Source: DATAQC01 sp038232455 (GTDB lineage: Bacteria > Actinomycetota > Acidimicrobiia > Acidimicrobiales > AC-14). Taken from it: a stretch of DNA of 64,000 bases. Position 1 is the first letter of the stretch. Each line of letters begins with the position of its first letter. A model generated the notes under the pieces. It saw nothing but the letters and a program-made list of their open reading frames with translations, was not told the DNA's origin and ran no database searches. This document shows positions 42,505-50,186 of this stretch, piece after piece. A program made the position numbers and the translations under genes. The stretch covers positions 13,823 to 77,822 of the forward strand of contig JBBSHU010000001.1 of assembly GCA_038232455.1 (NCBI GenBank), read 5' to 3'.

Positions 42505-43854
42505 GTGACCACAACGCCCCCGCCGCCGTCGCCCACCACGACCACGCCCACCTGGAAGATCGAGCCCACCGGTCCGCTCCGGGGCGAGGTGCGCATCAGC
42601 GGGGCCAAGAACGCCGTCACCAAGCTCATGGTGGCGAGCCTCCTGGGTGACGGGCCGAGCACGATCCTCAACGCCCCCCTGCTGGGCGACGTTGACATCA
42701 CCGCCGGCATGCTGCGCTCGCTGGGCACCGACGTGGCCCTGTCCGAGGCCGACGGCGACGGCGGAGCCACCATCGAGGTGGAGCTGGCCAACCCCTCTAC
42801 CGGGCGCATCCCCGTGTCGCACACCGGCCTCAACCGGGTGCCGATCCTGTGCGTCGGGCCCCTGCTTCACCGGGTGGGCGAAGTGTTCGTGCCCCTCGTC
42901 GGAGGCGACAACATCGGTGCCCGGCCGCTCGATCTCCATGTCGACGCGCTGCGCCGGTTCGGTGCCGAGGTGGAACTGACGCCCCTGGGCCTGGAGGCCA
43001 AGGCCGCCCGCCTGCACGGCGCCCACATCCGCCTGGAGTTTCCCAGCGTGGGAGCCACCGAGAGCGTCTTGCTCACTGCGGCCCGGGCCGAGGGCCGCAC
43101 CACCCTGGAGAACGCCGCCATCGAACCCGAGGTGGTGGAGCTGGCCCTGTTCCTCCAGCGCATGGGGGCGCGCATAGAGATGCAGCCCGACCGGGTGTTC
43201 ATCATCGAGGGCGTCCCGCGGCTGGGGCCGGCTCACCAACGCCTCGGCGGCGACCGCATCGAGGCCCTCTCCTACCTCGTGGCGGGGCTGGCCACCGGCG
43301 GACGGGTGCGCATCCGGGGATGCTCCCAGGACCGGTTGGTCACGGCCATCTCCACCCTCCAGCGCATGGGCGCCCATTTCGAGATCTCCGAGGACGGCAT
43401 CCTCGCCGAGGGCGGCGACCTACGCCCGGCGGCCGTGCAGACCAGCACCCACCCGGGGTTCATGACCGACTGGCAGCCCCCGCTCGTCGTGCTCTTCACC
43501 CAGGTACCGGGCATGTCGGTGATGCACGAGACGGTGTTCGAGGACCGCCTCGGCTACGTCGAGGCCCTGCGGGCCATGGGTGCCGAGGTCGAGCTGTTCG
43601 AGCAGTGCCTGGTAGGCCAGGCCTGCCGGTTCCAGCAGAGCGGCTGGAAGCACTCCGCCCTGGTGCGGGGGGTCTCGCCCCTGTCCGGCGCCGAGATGTT
43701 CATGCCCGACGTGCGGGGCGCCTTCGCCTATCTCATCGCCGCCGCCGCCGCCGAGAGCCCCTCGACCCTCCACGGCGTCCACCACCTGGCCCGCGGCTAC
43801 GACCGTCCGTTGGAGAAGTTCGCCGAACTAGGTCTGAAGATCACCCCGATGTAG
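42505..43854 (+). CDS. murA: UDP-GlcNAc 1-carboxyvinyltransferase MurA, Asp in place of active Cys
   Basis: The 449-residue enzyme makes the first committed step of peptidoglycan synthesis. The phosphate/PEP motif SGAKNAV (32-38) and catalytic-loop VGGDNIGARPLDLH (132-145) are clear. In most MurA proteins the loop has Cys where D135 stands here, the residue alkylated by fosfomycin; Asp is known in Mycobacterium and gives intrinsic resistance. R140 of the loop is conserved. An N-terminal Thr/Pro extension (1-16) is non-conserved. GTG 42505 is the start. Confidence 0.93.
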   Translation: MTTTPPPPSPTTTTPTWKIEPTGPLRGEVRISGAKNAVTKLMVASLLGDGPSTILNAPLLGDVDITAGMLRSLGTDVALSEADGDGGATIEVELANPSTGRIPVSHTGLNRVPILCVGPLLHRVGEVFVPLVGGDNIGARPLDLHVDALRRFGAEVELTPLGLEAKAARLHGAHIRLEFPSVGATESVLLTAARAEGRTTLENAAIEPEVVELALFLQRMGARIEMQPDRVFIIEGVPRLGPAHQRLGGDRIEALSYLVAGLATGGRVRIRGCSQDRLVTAISTLQRMGAHFEISEDGILAEGGDLRPAAVQTSTHPGFMTDWQPPLVVLFTQVPGMSVMHETVFEDRLGYVEALRAMGAEVELFEQCLVGQACRFQQSGWKHSALVRGVSPLSGAEMFMPDVRGAFAYLIAAAAAESPSTLHGVHHLARGYDRPLEKFAELGLKITPM

Positions 43855-43899
43855 CGGGAGGCCCGGTGACCAGGGCCAACTAGTGTTCGATTTGCGCCC

Positions 43900-46359
43900 G
43901 TGGACACGCCGTCGGCTTCCCCGCCATCCCAATCCTCAGCCGGCCGGCCCGACGGCACCGGCTCCGGCACCGGCCCCATGGCCACGCCGACCGGCCTGAC
44001 CGCCCGCGAGGTGGCCTCGCGGGTCGACGACGGCAAGGTCAACGTATCGACCGTCCAAACCAGCCGGACCTTCGGCCAGATCGTGCGGGCCAACGTGTTC
44101 ACCCGTTTCAACGCCATCCTCGGCGTGCTGCTGGCCGTCATCCTCGTGGTCGGGCCGATCCACGACGGCCTGTTCGGGATCGTCCTGGTGGCCAACATGG
44201 CCATCGGGATCATCCAGGAGGTGCGGGCCAAGCGCACGCTCGATCGGCTCACGCTGCTGGCCGCCCCCCGGGCCACCGTCGTGCGCGACGGCCACGTTGA
44301 GGAGATGGCCGTCGAGGAACTGGTGCTCGACGACGTTGTGGCGCTCCGTCCGGGTGGCCAGATCGTGGTCGACGCCGAGGTCATCGACGGGACGGGCCTG
44401 GAGGTCGATGAGTCCCTGCTCACCGGTGAGTCCGAACCCCAGGTGAGGCGCCCCGGTGACGAGGTGCTGTCGGGAAGCTTCGTCAGCGCCGGTAGCGGCT
44501 GGAGCCGGGCGGTGCGGGTCGGCCCCGACGCCTACGCCGCCCGCCTGGCCCAGCAGGCCCGGCGTTTCACCCTCGTGCGTTCCGACCTCAGGTCCGGTAT
44601 CGACAACATCCTGCGGGTCGTCACCTGGGTGATCGTCCCCACCGCAGTGCTCCTGGTCACCACCCAGCTCCTGAACAACCCCAACATTCCCGACGCCATT
44701 CGCGGGTCGGTCGCCGGGGTCGGCAGCATGGTTCCCGAGGGGTTGGTATTGCTGGCCAGCGTAGCTATGGCTGTGAGCGTGCTGCGCCTGGCCCGCCGCA
44801 ACGTGTTGATCCAAGAGCTGGCTGCGGTCGAGACGCTGGCCCGGGTCGACACCGTGTGCCTCGACAAGACGGGCACGCTCACCCAGGGCGTGATGAGAGT
44901 CACCGCCACCGACGTCTTGGACTCCGACGCCCCCGTGGCCGCAGCCCTCGGGGCGCTGACCGCCATCGACCCCGAGCCCAATGCCACTCTGCGGGCCGTG
45001 GCCACGGCCTACCCGGCACCCGAGGATTGGCACGCCGAGGAGGTGGTGCCCTTCTCGTCGGCCCGCAAGTGGAGTGCGGCGTCGTTCGGAGCCCGGGGAA
45101 CCTGGGTGCTCGGGGCGCCCGACGTGCTCGCCGTCGACGGGGCCGACAGTGTCATCGCCGGCGCCGAGCAGGGCGGCGAACGGGCGGCTGCCGGCAGCCG
45201 GGTGCTGCTGCTCGCCCGTTCGTCCGTGGCCGCTGGCACTGGCGGCCCGGCCGGCGGCGACGAGGAGACCTCCCTGCCCGCCGGTCTCGAAGCCGTCGCC
45301 CTGGTGATCCTAGAGGACCTGCTGCGGCCGGACGCGGCCGAGACCCTGGCCTTCTTCGAGCGCCAGGGGGTCACCCTCAAGGTCATCTCCGGCGACAACC
45401 CGGTGACGGTGGCGGCCATTGCCGCCCGGGTGGGCCTGGTCGGCAGCGCCGACGCCCTCGACGCCCGCCACCTGCCGGACGACCCCGAGGCGCTGGCCGA
45501 CGTGGCCGAGGCCACCACCGTGTTCGGTCGGGTGCAGCCGCGGCAGAAGCAGGCCCTCGTCGCCGCTCTCCAGTCCCGCGGCCACGTGGTGGCCATGACC
45601 GGTGACGGTGTGAACGACGTCCTGGCCCTGAAGGATGCCGACATCGGCGTGGCCCTGAGCGCCGGCTCGAGTGCCGCCCGGGCCGTCGCCCAACTCGTGC
45701 TGCTGGACAACTCGTTCGGTTCCCTGCCCGCCGTGGTAGCCGAGGGACGGCGGGTCATCGCCAACGTGGAGCGGGTGGCCAACTTGTTCGTGACCAAGAC
45801 CGTGTACGCCACCCTGCTGGCGGTGGCCGTCGGCGTGGCCCAGCTCCCCTTTCCGTTCCTCCCCCGTCAGCTCACCGTCATCAGCAGCCTGACCATCGGC
45901 ATCCCCGCCTTCCTCCTGGCCCTGGCGCCCAACTCCGACCGGGCCAGGCCCGGGTTCCTGCACCGCGTCGCCAGCTTCGCCCTGCCGGTGGGGACGGTCG
46001 CGGCCGTAGCCACATTCGTTGCCTATGCCCTCACCCGGGCCGAAGGCGTCGGTCTGGCCGCCGCCCGCACCAGCGCCACCTGCGTCCTGTGCGCCATCGG
46101 GCTCTGGGTCCTCGCCCTCCTCTACCGGCCCCTGACCCCGCTCCGCCGCCTGTTGCTCGGGGCCATGGCCGCCGCCTTCTTGGTGGTGATCGTCGTGCCC
46201 GGCCTGCGCGCGTTCTACGGGCTGTCGCTTCCGCCCATCTGGACCTGGACGCAGATGGTCCTCATCGCCGTGGCCGCAGGCCTGTCGCTCGAGACCGGAA
46301 CCGAGGTCGTCCATCGCTGGAGCCGATGGAGAACGGCGAGGGCCGGCCTCGCCACCTGA
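43900..46359 (+). CDS. Cation P-type ATPase, CtpE-like
   Basis: The 819-residue pump has the phosphorylation motif DKTGTLTQG near residue 322, the dephosphorylation motif LTGES near 175, the hinge MTGDGVNDVLALK near 565 and about ten membrane helices. The membrane motif SMVPEGLVLL resembles CtpE of Mycobacterium, a calcium importer; the classical PEGL region lacks CPC and other heavy-metal ligands. A cysteine-free, Ser/Thr-rich N-terminus precedes. GTG 43900 gives the likely start. It probably transports Ca2+, by homology reading only. Confidence 0.88.
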   Translation: MDTPSASPPSQSSAGRPDGTGSGTGPMATPTGLTAREVASRVDDGKVNVSTVQTSRTFGQIVRANVFTRFNAILGVLLAVILVVGPIHDGLFGIVLVANMAIGIIQEVRAKRTLDRLTLLAAPRATVVRDGHVEEMAVEELVLDDVVALRPGGQIVVDAEVIDGTGLEVDESLLTGESEPQVRRPGDEVLSGSFVSAGSGWSRAVRVGPDAYAARLAQQARRFTLVRSDLRSGIDNILRVVTWVIVPTAVLLVTTQLLNNPNIPDAIRGSVAGVGSMVPEGLVLLASVAMAVSVLRLARRNVLIQELAAVETLARVDTVCLDKTGTLTQGVMRVTATDVLDSDAPVAAALGALTAIDPEPNATLRAVATAYPAPEDWHAEEVVPFSSARKWSAASFGARGTWVLGAPDVLAVDGADSVIAGAEQGGERAAAGSRVLLLARSSVAAGTGGPAGGDEETSLPAGLEAVALVILEDLLRPDAAETLAFFERQGVTLKVISGDNPVTVAAIAARVGLVGSADALDARHLPDDPEALADVAEATTVFGRVQPRQKQALVAALQSRGHVVAMTGDGVNDVLALKDADIGVALSAGSSAARAVAQLVLLDNSFGSLPAVVAEGRRVIANVERVANLFVTKTVYATLLAVAVGVAQLPFPFLPRQLTVISSLTIGIPAFLLALAPNSDRARPGFLHRVASFALPVGTVAAVATFVAYALTRAEGVGLAAARTSATCVLCAIGLWVLALLYRPLTPLRRLLLGAMAAAFLVVIVVPGLRAFYGLSLPPIWTWTQMVLIAVAAGLSLETGTEVVHRWSRWRTARAGLAT

Positions 46360-46365
46360 GTCCCG

Positions 46366-47172
46366 TCACTCGCGGATCTCTACGGGGACGCCGATGGGCA
46401 GGCTCGTGGCCAGCTTGGTGATGGCCTCGTTGGAGATACGGATGCATCCGTTGCCCTGGCTCTGGCCGATGCTCGCCGGGTCGTTGGTGCCGTGGATGGC
46501 GAACCGGCCGTCGCCTTGCACTCCGTTCTCGCTGAACTGGAAGATGACCTCCGAATACCCCGACAATCCGTACGCGTACGGCCCGTAGGCGCTGTCGGGG
46601 TTCGAGGGCTGGAGCAGCTCGCGCGTGTAATACAGCCCCGGGGGCGTGGGCGCGGTGTCTCTTCCGATACCGATGGGCTCGGTGTCGAAGACGGCGTCGC
46701 CCTCCCACACGGTGAGGCGGTGGGCTCCCAACTCGACAAGCATCCGAAAATCGTGGCTGGTCAGTTCTACGTCGCTGTGGCGGATCCAGCCCATGCTGCC
46801 GTTGGGCCGTACCGGAAGCAGGACGTGGAGCCAGTCCGGCGGATCCTGGTCGCGGACGAGGAACACGAGGGGTGTCCCGTACGGGGGCGATGGGTTGGGG
46901 AGGGACTGCACGGGGTCGCCCTGGCCAGGCTTGTCGTAGACGGGCACCGAGGCGACGATGGCGGTGGCCACGACGTTGAGCGGCTTCGCCGTGGTCGGCG
47001 GCGAGCTCGGTACTTCGCTCCCGCCCGGCCGGGTGGTCGCCGTACGCCCACCACCTGTCGAGCCACAGGCCGCCGACAACACGATCGTCGCCACCCCGGC
47101 AAGGACACGACGAAACACGGTGATCAGGGTACCGGCCGGTTTGGCATCGGTCGGATCAGGGAACCGCCTCAT
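46366..47172 (-). CDS. L,D-transpeptidase lipoprotein (YkuD)
   Basis: The 268-residue protein has a lipoprotein signal (FRRVLAGVATIVLSAAC) and a YkuD domain with FAIHGTNDPASIGQS and the catalytic GNGCIRIS Cys. A beta domain (about 65-150) precedes. Such enzymes make 3-3 peptidoglycan crosslinks, common in Actinobacteria. GTG at residue 19 (47118) would place the signal at the N-terminus and may be the real start. It faces the P-type ATPase gene. Confidence 0.88.
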   Translation of the reverse strand: MRRFPDPTDAKPAGTLITVFRRVLAGVATIVLSAACGSTGGGRTATTRPGGSEVPSSPPTTAKPLNVVATAIVASVPVYDKPGQGDPVQSLPNPSPPYGTPLVFLVRDQDPPDWLHVLLPVRPNGSMGWIRHSDVELTSHDFRMLVELGAHRLTVWEGDAVFDTEPIGIGRDTAPTPPGLYYTRELLQPSNPDSAYGPYAYGLSGYSEVIFQFSENGVQGDGRFAIHGTNDPASIGQSQGNGCIRISNEAITKLATSLPIGVPVEIRE

Positions 47173-47197
47173 GAGGCAACGCGGTCAGGAGGCAGTC

Positions 47198-47257
47198 ATG
47201 TACATAGGCATCGGAACACTCATCGTGATCATCATCCTCATCCTGATTTTGACCTGA
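47198..47257 (+). CDS. 19-residue single-helix membrane peptide
   Basis: The frame MYIGIGTLIVIIILILILT is entirely hydrophobic with AGGAGG 5 bp upstream of the ATG. It would form one membrane helix. Small peptides of this kind act as toxins, regulators of membrane complexes or lipid modulators; no homologue is recognised from memory. It ends 34 bp before another small membrane protein gene and shares its direction. Confidence 0.5.
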   Translation: MYIGIGTLIVIIILILILT

Positions 47258-47291
47258 TGGCGCACCAAGTGAGCGAAAGGACAGGACAGGA

Positions 47292-47489
47292 ATGAGCCCC
47301 GAGACGAGTTTCTTCTTCTACCTGGCAGCAATTATCTGTTTCGTGATCGCCGCCATCGGGGCGGACTGGCGGTTCGGTCGCCTCGGCCGACAGGGTGTCG
47401 CCCCCCGGCTCGTGCTCGTGCCGCTGGGCCTGGCCCTGTTTGTGGTCCCGATCATGTGGGGCGCCGGGAAGGCCGCCGACTTCTTCTGA
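47292..47489 (+). CDS. Two-helix small membrane protein
   Basis: This 65-residue protein has two hydrophobic segments (FFFYLAAIICFVIAAIGA and LVLVPLGLALFVVPIMWG) around a basic loop DWRFGRLGRQG. It is conserved-looking but unnamed. ATG 47292 is preceded by GGACAGGA. It lies directly after the 19-residue peptide and may be co-transcribed with it. Confidence 0.68.
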   Translation: MSPETSFFFYLAAIICFVIAAIGADWRFGRLGRQGVAPRLVLVPLGLALFVVPIMWGAGKAADFF

Positions 47490-47569
47490 CCTGACCGGAC
47501 CGATCCATCCGGAAGCGTCGCCAGAACCGAATCCCCCAGCAGACGGCCCAACCGGGCTAGACCACTCCG

Positions 47570-48193
47570 ATGACCCACTCGCCCCCCAGCCCGGTCCGTC
47601 CCGACATGGCACGGCTCTGTCTCCGGGCGGCCGACGGCGAGAGGGTGGCCGGTGACGGTGACCGGTGGCTCGACCGGCCGGCACCGGAGGAAGAGGCCGT
47701 GCTCGACCTGGCCTACGGCCCGGTTCTCGACGTGGGCTGTGGTCCGGGCCGCCACGTCATGGCCCTCGCCGGCCGGGGGGTCATGGCCCTCGGTATCGAC
47801 ATCACGCCCAGTGCCGTCCGCCTGGCTCGCCGGAGGGGCGCCCTCGTACTCGAACGCTCCGTGTTCGAGCACGTTCCCGGAAAGGGTCGATGGGGAAGCG
47901 CCCTCCTCCTCGACGGCAACGTCGGGATCGGTGGCGACGCCGGTGCCCTGCTGACCCGCGTGGCCAGCCTCCTGCGTCCGGGTGGCCGGGTACTCGCAGA
48001 GCTCGACGACCCGTCGGCTCCCCGCCATCAGGCCACAGTCCGCCTGGAGCACCGGGGACTTCCCGGGCCGTGGTTTCCGTGGGCGTGGTTGAGCGTCGAC
48101 CGCCTCCCCGAAATGGCCGGGCCGGCGGGACTTGCGGTGGGCGACGTCTGGTCGGCCGGCGGCCGCTGGTTCGCCTGTCTTGACCGCCCCTGA
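47570..48193 (+). CDS. Class I SAM methyltransferase
   Basis: The 207-residue protein has motif I VLDVGCGPGRHVMALA near residue 52-67 and GIDITPSAVRLARRRGA as motif II. The C-terminal half has LLRPGGRVLAELD, the typical post-motif region. Acceptor unknown; neighbours give no hint. ATG 47570 is the only reasonable start; ATG 47606 would still leave motif I. It is followed by a long inverted repeat and the convergent metallo-hydrolase. Confidence 0.83.
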   Translation: MTHSPPSPVRPDMARLCLRAADGERVAGDGDRWLDRPAPEEEAVLDLAYGPVLDVGCGPGRHVMALAGRGVMALGIDITPSAVRLARRRGALVLERSVFEHVPGKGRWGSALLLDGNVGIGGDAGALLTRVASLLRPGGRVLAELDDPSAPRHQATVRLEHRGLPGPWFPWAWLSVDRLPEMAGPAGLAVGDVWSAGGRWFACLDRP

Positions 48194-48213
48194 CGCACGC
48201 CGGTATCCGGTCA

Positions 48214-48302
48214 GGGTCAGAAAGATAACTACCTGTGCGTCGATGATGAGAATTCGCTGGTAGGTGGCTTCCGGAATGCGCAGGTAGTTATCTTCTGGAC
48301 CC
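48214..48302. repeat. Long AT-richer inverted repeat between convergent genes
   Basis: GGGTCAGAAAGATAACTACC then TGTGCG (48214-48239) pairs almost fully with CGCAGGTAGTTATCTTCTGG then ACCC (48279-48302), with one bulge each side. The 39-bp centre contains GAATTC. The arms are clearly less GC-rich than all surrounding DNA. It could be a bidirectional terminator, but base composition and length suggest a mobile palindromic or MITE-like element. Confidence 0.65.
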
Positions 48303-49250
48303 TCAGGCGGTGGAGGGCGGGGTGTCCGGGCGGTTCTCGAGCCAGCGGCGCAGGCCCGACGCGTTGGAATGGATGCCGTTGAGGGCCTCCATCTTCGACC
48401 GCTGGGCATCGTCGGCTCCAGCCGTCTCGTGACCGAAGGCCTCGCCCAGCGCCGCGGTCACGTCGTCACCCCGGCGCCAGGCAGCCTCGGCCACGTCAGC
48501 CCACCGACGCACGGCCTCCTCGGCCTCGACGAGCACGGCCTCGGGATCACCGGGCACCACCCCGTAGTGGGCCAGGGCCAGAGCGTGGGGACGGCGCTCG
48601 GCCATGCGTTGCAACGAGGAGACGGCGGCATTCAGGTCGAACTCGGGCGGCGGGGTGGCCGGACGCAGCACACCGACATCGGGGAGGCGGACCCCCACGG
48701 CGTCGCCCGCGAACAGCAGGCCGCTCTCCGAGTCGTGCAGCGCCAGATGGTGGCGGGCATGGCCCGGTGAATCCACGGCGGTGAGCACGCGCCCTCCCCC
48801 GATGGCCACCTCGTCACCGTCGCCGAGCACGTTGATCCGGTCGGCCTCGGTAGGCAGGAGGCGGCCGTAAAGGTCGTCCAGGAGGTCGCCGTAGACCCGG
48901 GCCGCCGACGCCACCAGCCGGGTGGGGTCGATCAGGTGGCGAGCCCCCTTCTCGTGCACGTGCACCGTCGCCCGGGGGAAGGCCCGGGCCACGTCGCCGA
49001 CACCCCCGGCGTGGTCGAGGTGGATGTGGGTCACCACCACGGCGGCCAGGTCGTCGGCCCCCACGCCGAGGCCGCCCAGGGCGTCGAGCAGGGCCGGCAC
49101 CGACGACTGGCTCCCCGTCTCCACCAGCACGGGCGACGGCCCCTCGATCAGGTAGCCGGCGGTGACCTCGTGCCACCCCCCGAGGAGGGTGTCGATCTGG
49201 ACGACCCCGGGAGCGACGGCCGTGCCGGGCGAGGAGCCGTCGGGGGTCAG
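48303..49250 (-). CDS. Metallo-beta-lactamase-fold hydrolase
   Basis: The 315-residue protein has the metal motif H-x-H-x-D-H in VVTHIHLDHAGG near 88-93, a His in SPGHARHHLALHD and the Asp in LLFAGDAVG. C-terminal 100 residues are helical and could dimerise. The function is open: glyoxalase II-like, lactonase and others share the fold. The start is uncertain: no ATG, GTG or TTG exists between the previous gene's last codons and the conserved N-terminal strand; I use CTG 49250, which overlaps the preceding TGA and would need coupling. Confidence 0.78.
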   Translation of the reverse strand: MTPDGSSPGTAVAPGVVQIDTLLGGWHEVTAGYLIEGPSPVLVETGSQSSVPALLDALGGLGVGADDLAAVVVTHIHLDHAGGVGDVARAFPRATVHVHEKGARHLIDPTRLVASAARVYGDLLDDLYGRLLPTEADRINVLGDGDEVAIGGGRVLTAVDSPGHARHHLALHDSESGLLFAGDAVGVRLPDVGVLRPATPPPEFDLNAAVSSLQRMAERRPHALALAHYGVVPGDPEAVLVEAEEAVRRWADVAEAAWRRGDDVTAALGEAFGHETAGADDAQRSKMEALNGIHSNASGLRRWLENRPDTPPSTA

Positions 49251-50080
49251 CGGGCCGCCAGGTCGGGCAGGACGCGCTCGACGAACTCCTCCACCCTCGC
49301 CCGGCCCTGGTCGGGCCAGCCTGCCACCAGGTATGAGAACCCGGCGTCGGCCAGTGCCGCGGCCGTGGCCCGGACCTCGTCCCAGGGCTCGGACAACGAC
49401 AGGCTGGTGGCCCGCACGATGGACGCCGGGTCGCGTCCCGCCCGGCGCGCGTGGGTGTCGAGGACGGCGGCCTTGGCCGTGAGGGTCTCGACCGATCCGA
49501 AGCTGTGCCAGATGTCGGCGTGGCGGGCGGCGATGGGGATGGTGCGCTGGTGGCCGCCGGCGCCGATCCACAGAGGCGGATGGGGCTGCTGGACCGGACG
49601 CGGACGCAGGGTGGCGTTGTGCAGCTGGTAGTGGCGCCCCTCGACGGTGGCCCCGTCGGTGGTCATGAGGGCCTTCACCACCTCGATGGCCTCCTCCAGA
49701 CGTTCGGCCCGCTCGACCGTGGGTGGGAACGGCACGCCCAGCTCGACGTGCTCTTCCTCGAACCACGCCGCCCCCAGGGACAGCTCCAGGCGGCCTCCGG
49801 AGACGTGATCGATGGTGATGGCCTGAGCGGCAAGCACCGAGGGGTGTCGGTAGGTGACGCCGGTGACCAGCACGCCGAGGCGGATGCGGGTGGTGGCGGC
49901 GGCCAGTGCCGCCAGCGCCGTGTAGGCCTCGAAGCACGGCCCCTCGGCGTCGCCGAACATGGGCTTGAAGTGGTCGAACAGCCACGCGCCGTCGAAGCCC
50001 GCCTCCTCGGCGAAGCGGACCCGCCCGACCAGTTCCTCCCACCCCAGCTGGTGCTGGGCCACGTCGATGCCGATTCTCAT
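49247..50080 (-). CDS. LLM-class F420-dependent oxidoreductase
   Basis: The 277-residue TIM-barrel protein starts MRIGIDVAQHQLGW and has FAEEAGFDGAWLFDHF, IRLGVLVTGVTYRHPSVLA and GRLELSLGAAWFEEEHV, the blocks of luciferase-like oxidoreductases that use F420. The substrate is unknown. ATG 50080 is preferred; ATG 50092 adds only MASA. Its stop overlaps the following metallo-hydrolase start region, so the two are one transcript. F420 use also supports the actinobacterial assignment. Confidence 0.87.
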   Translation of the reverse strand: MRIGIDVAQHQLGWEELVGRVRFAEEAGFDGAWLFDHFKPMFGDAEGPCFEAYTALAALAAATTRIRLGVLVTGVTYRHPSVLAAQAITIDHVSGGRLELSLGAAWFEEEHVELGVPFPPTVERAERLEEAIEVVKALMTTDGATVEGRHYQLHNATLRPRPVQQPHPPLWIGAGGHQRTIPIAARHADIWHSFGSVETLTAKAAVLDTHARRAGRDPASIVRATSLSLSEPWDEVRATAAALADAGFSYLVAGWPDQGRARVEEFVERVLPDLAAR

Positions 50081-50186
50081 GGCGGAGGCCATACTGCACC
50101 AATGCCGACCGAGATGCCGCTGACCACCGGGGACGACGAGGACAGCGCCGGCCAGCCGTTCGTGGGACCGCTCACGAGTTCTTCAG

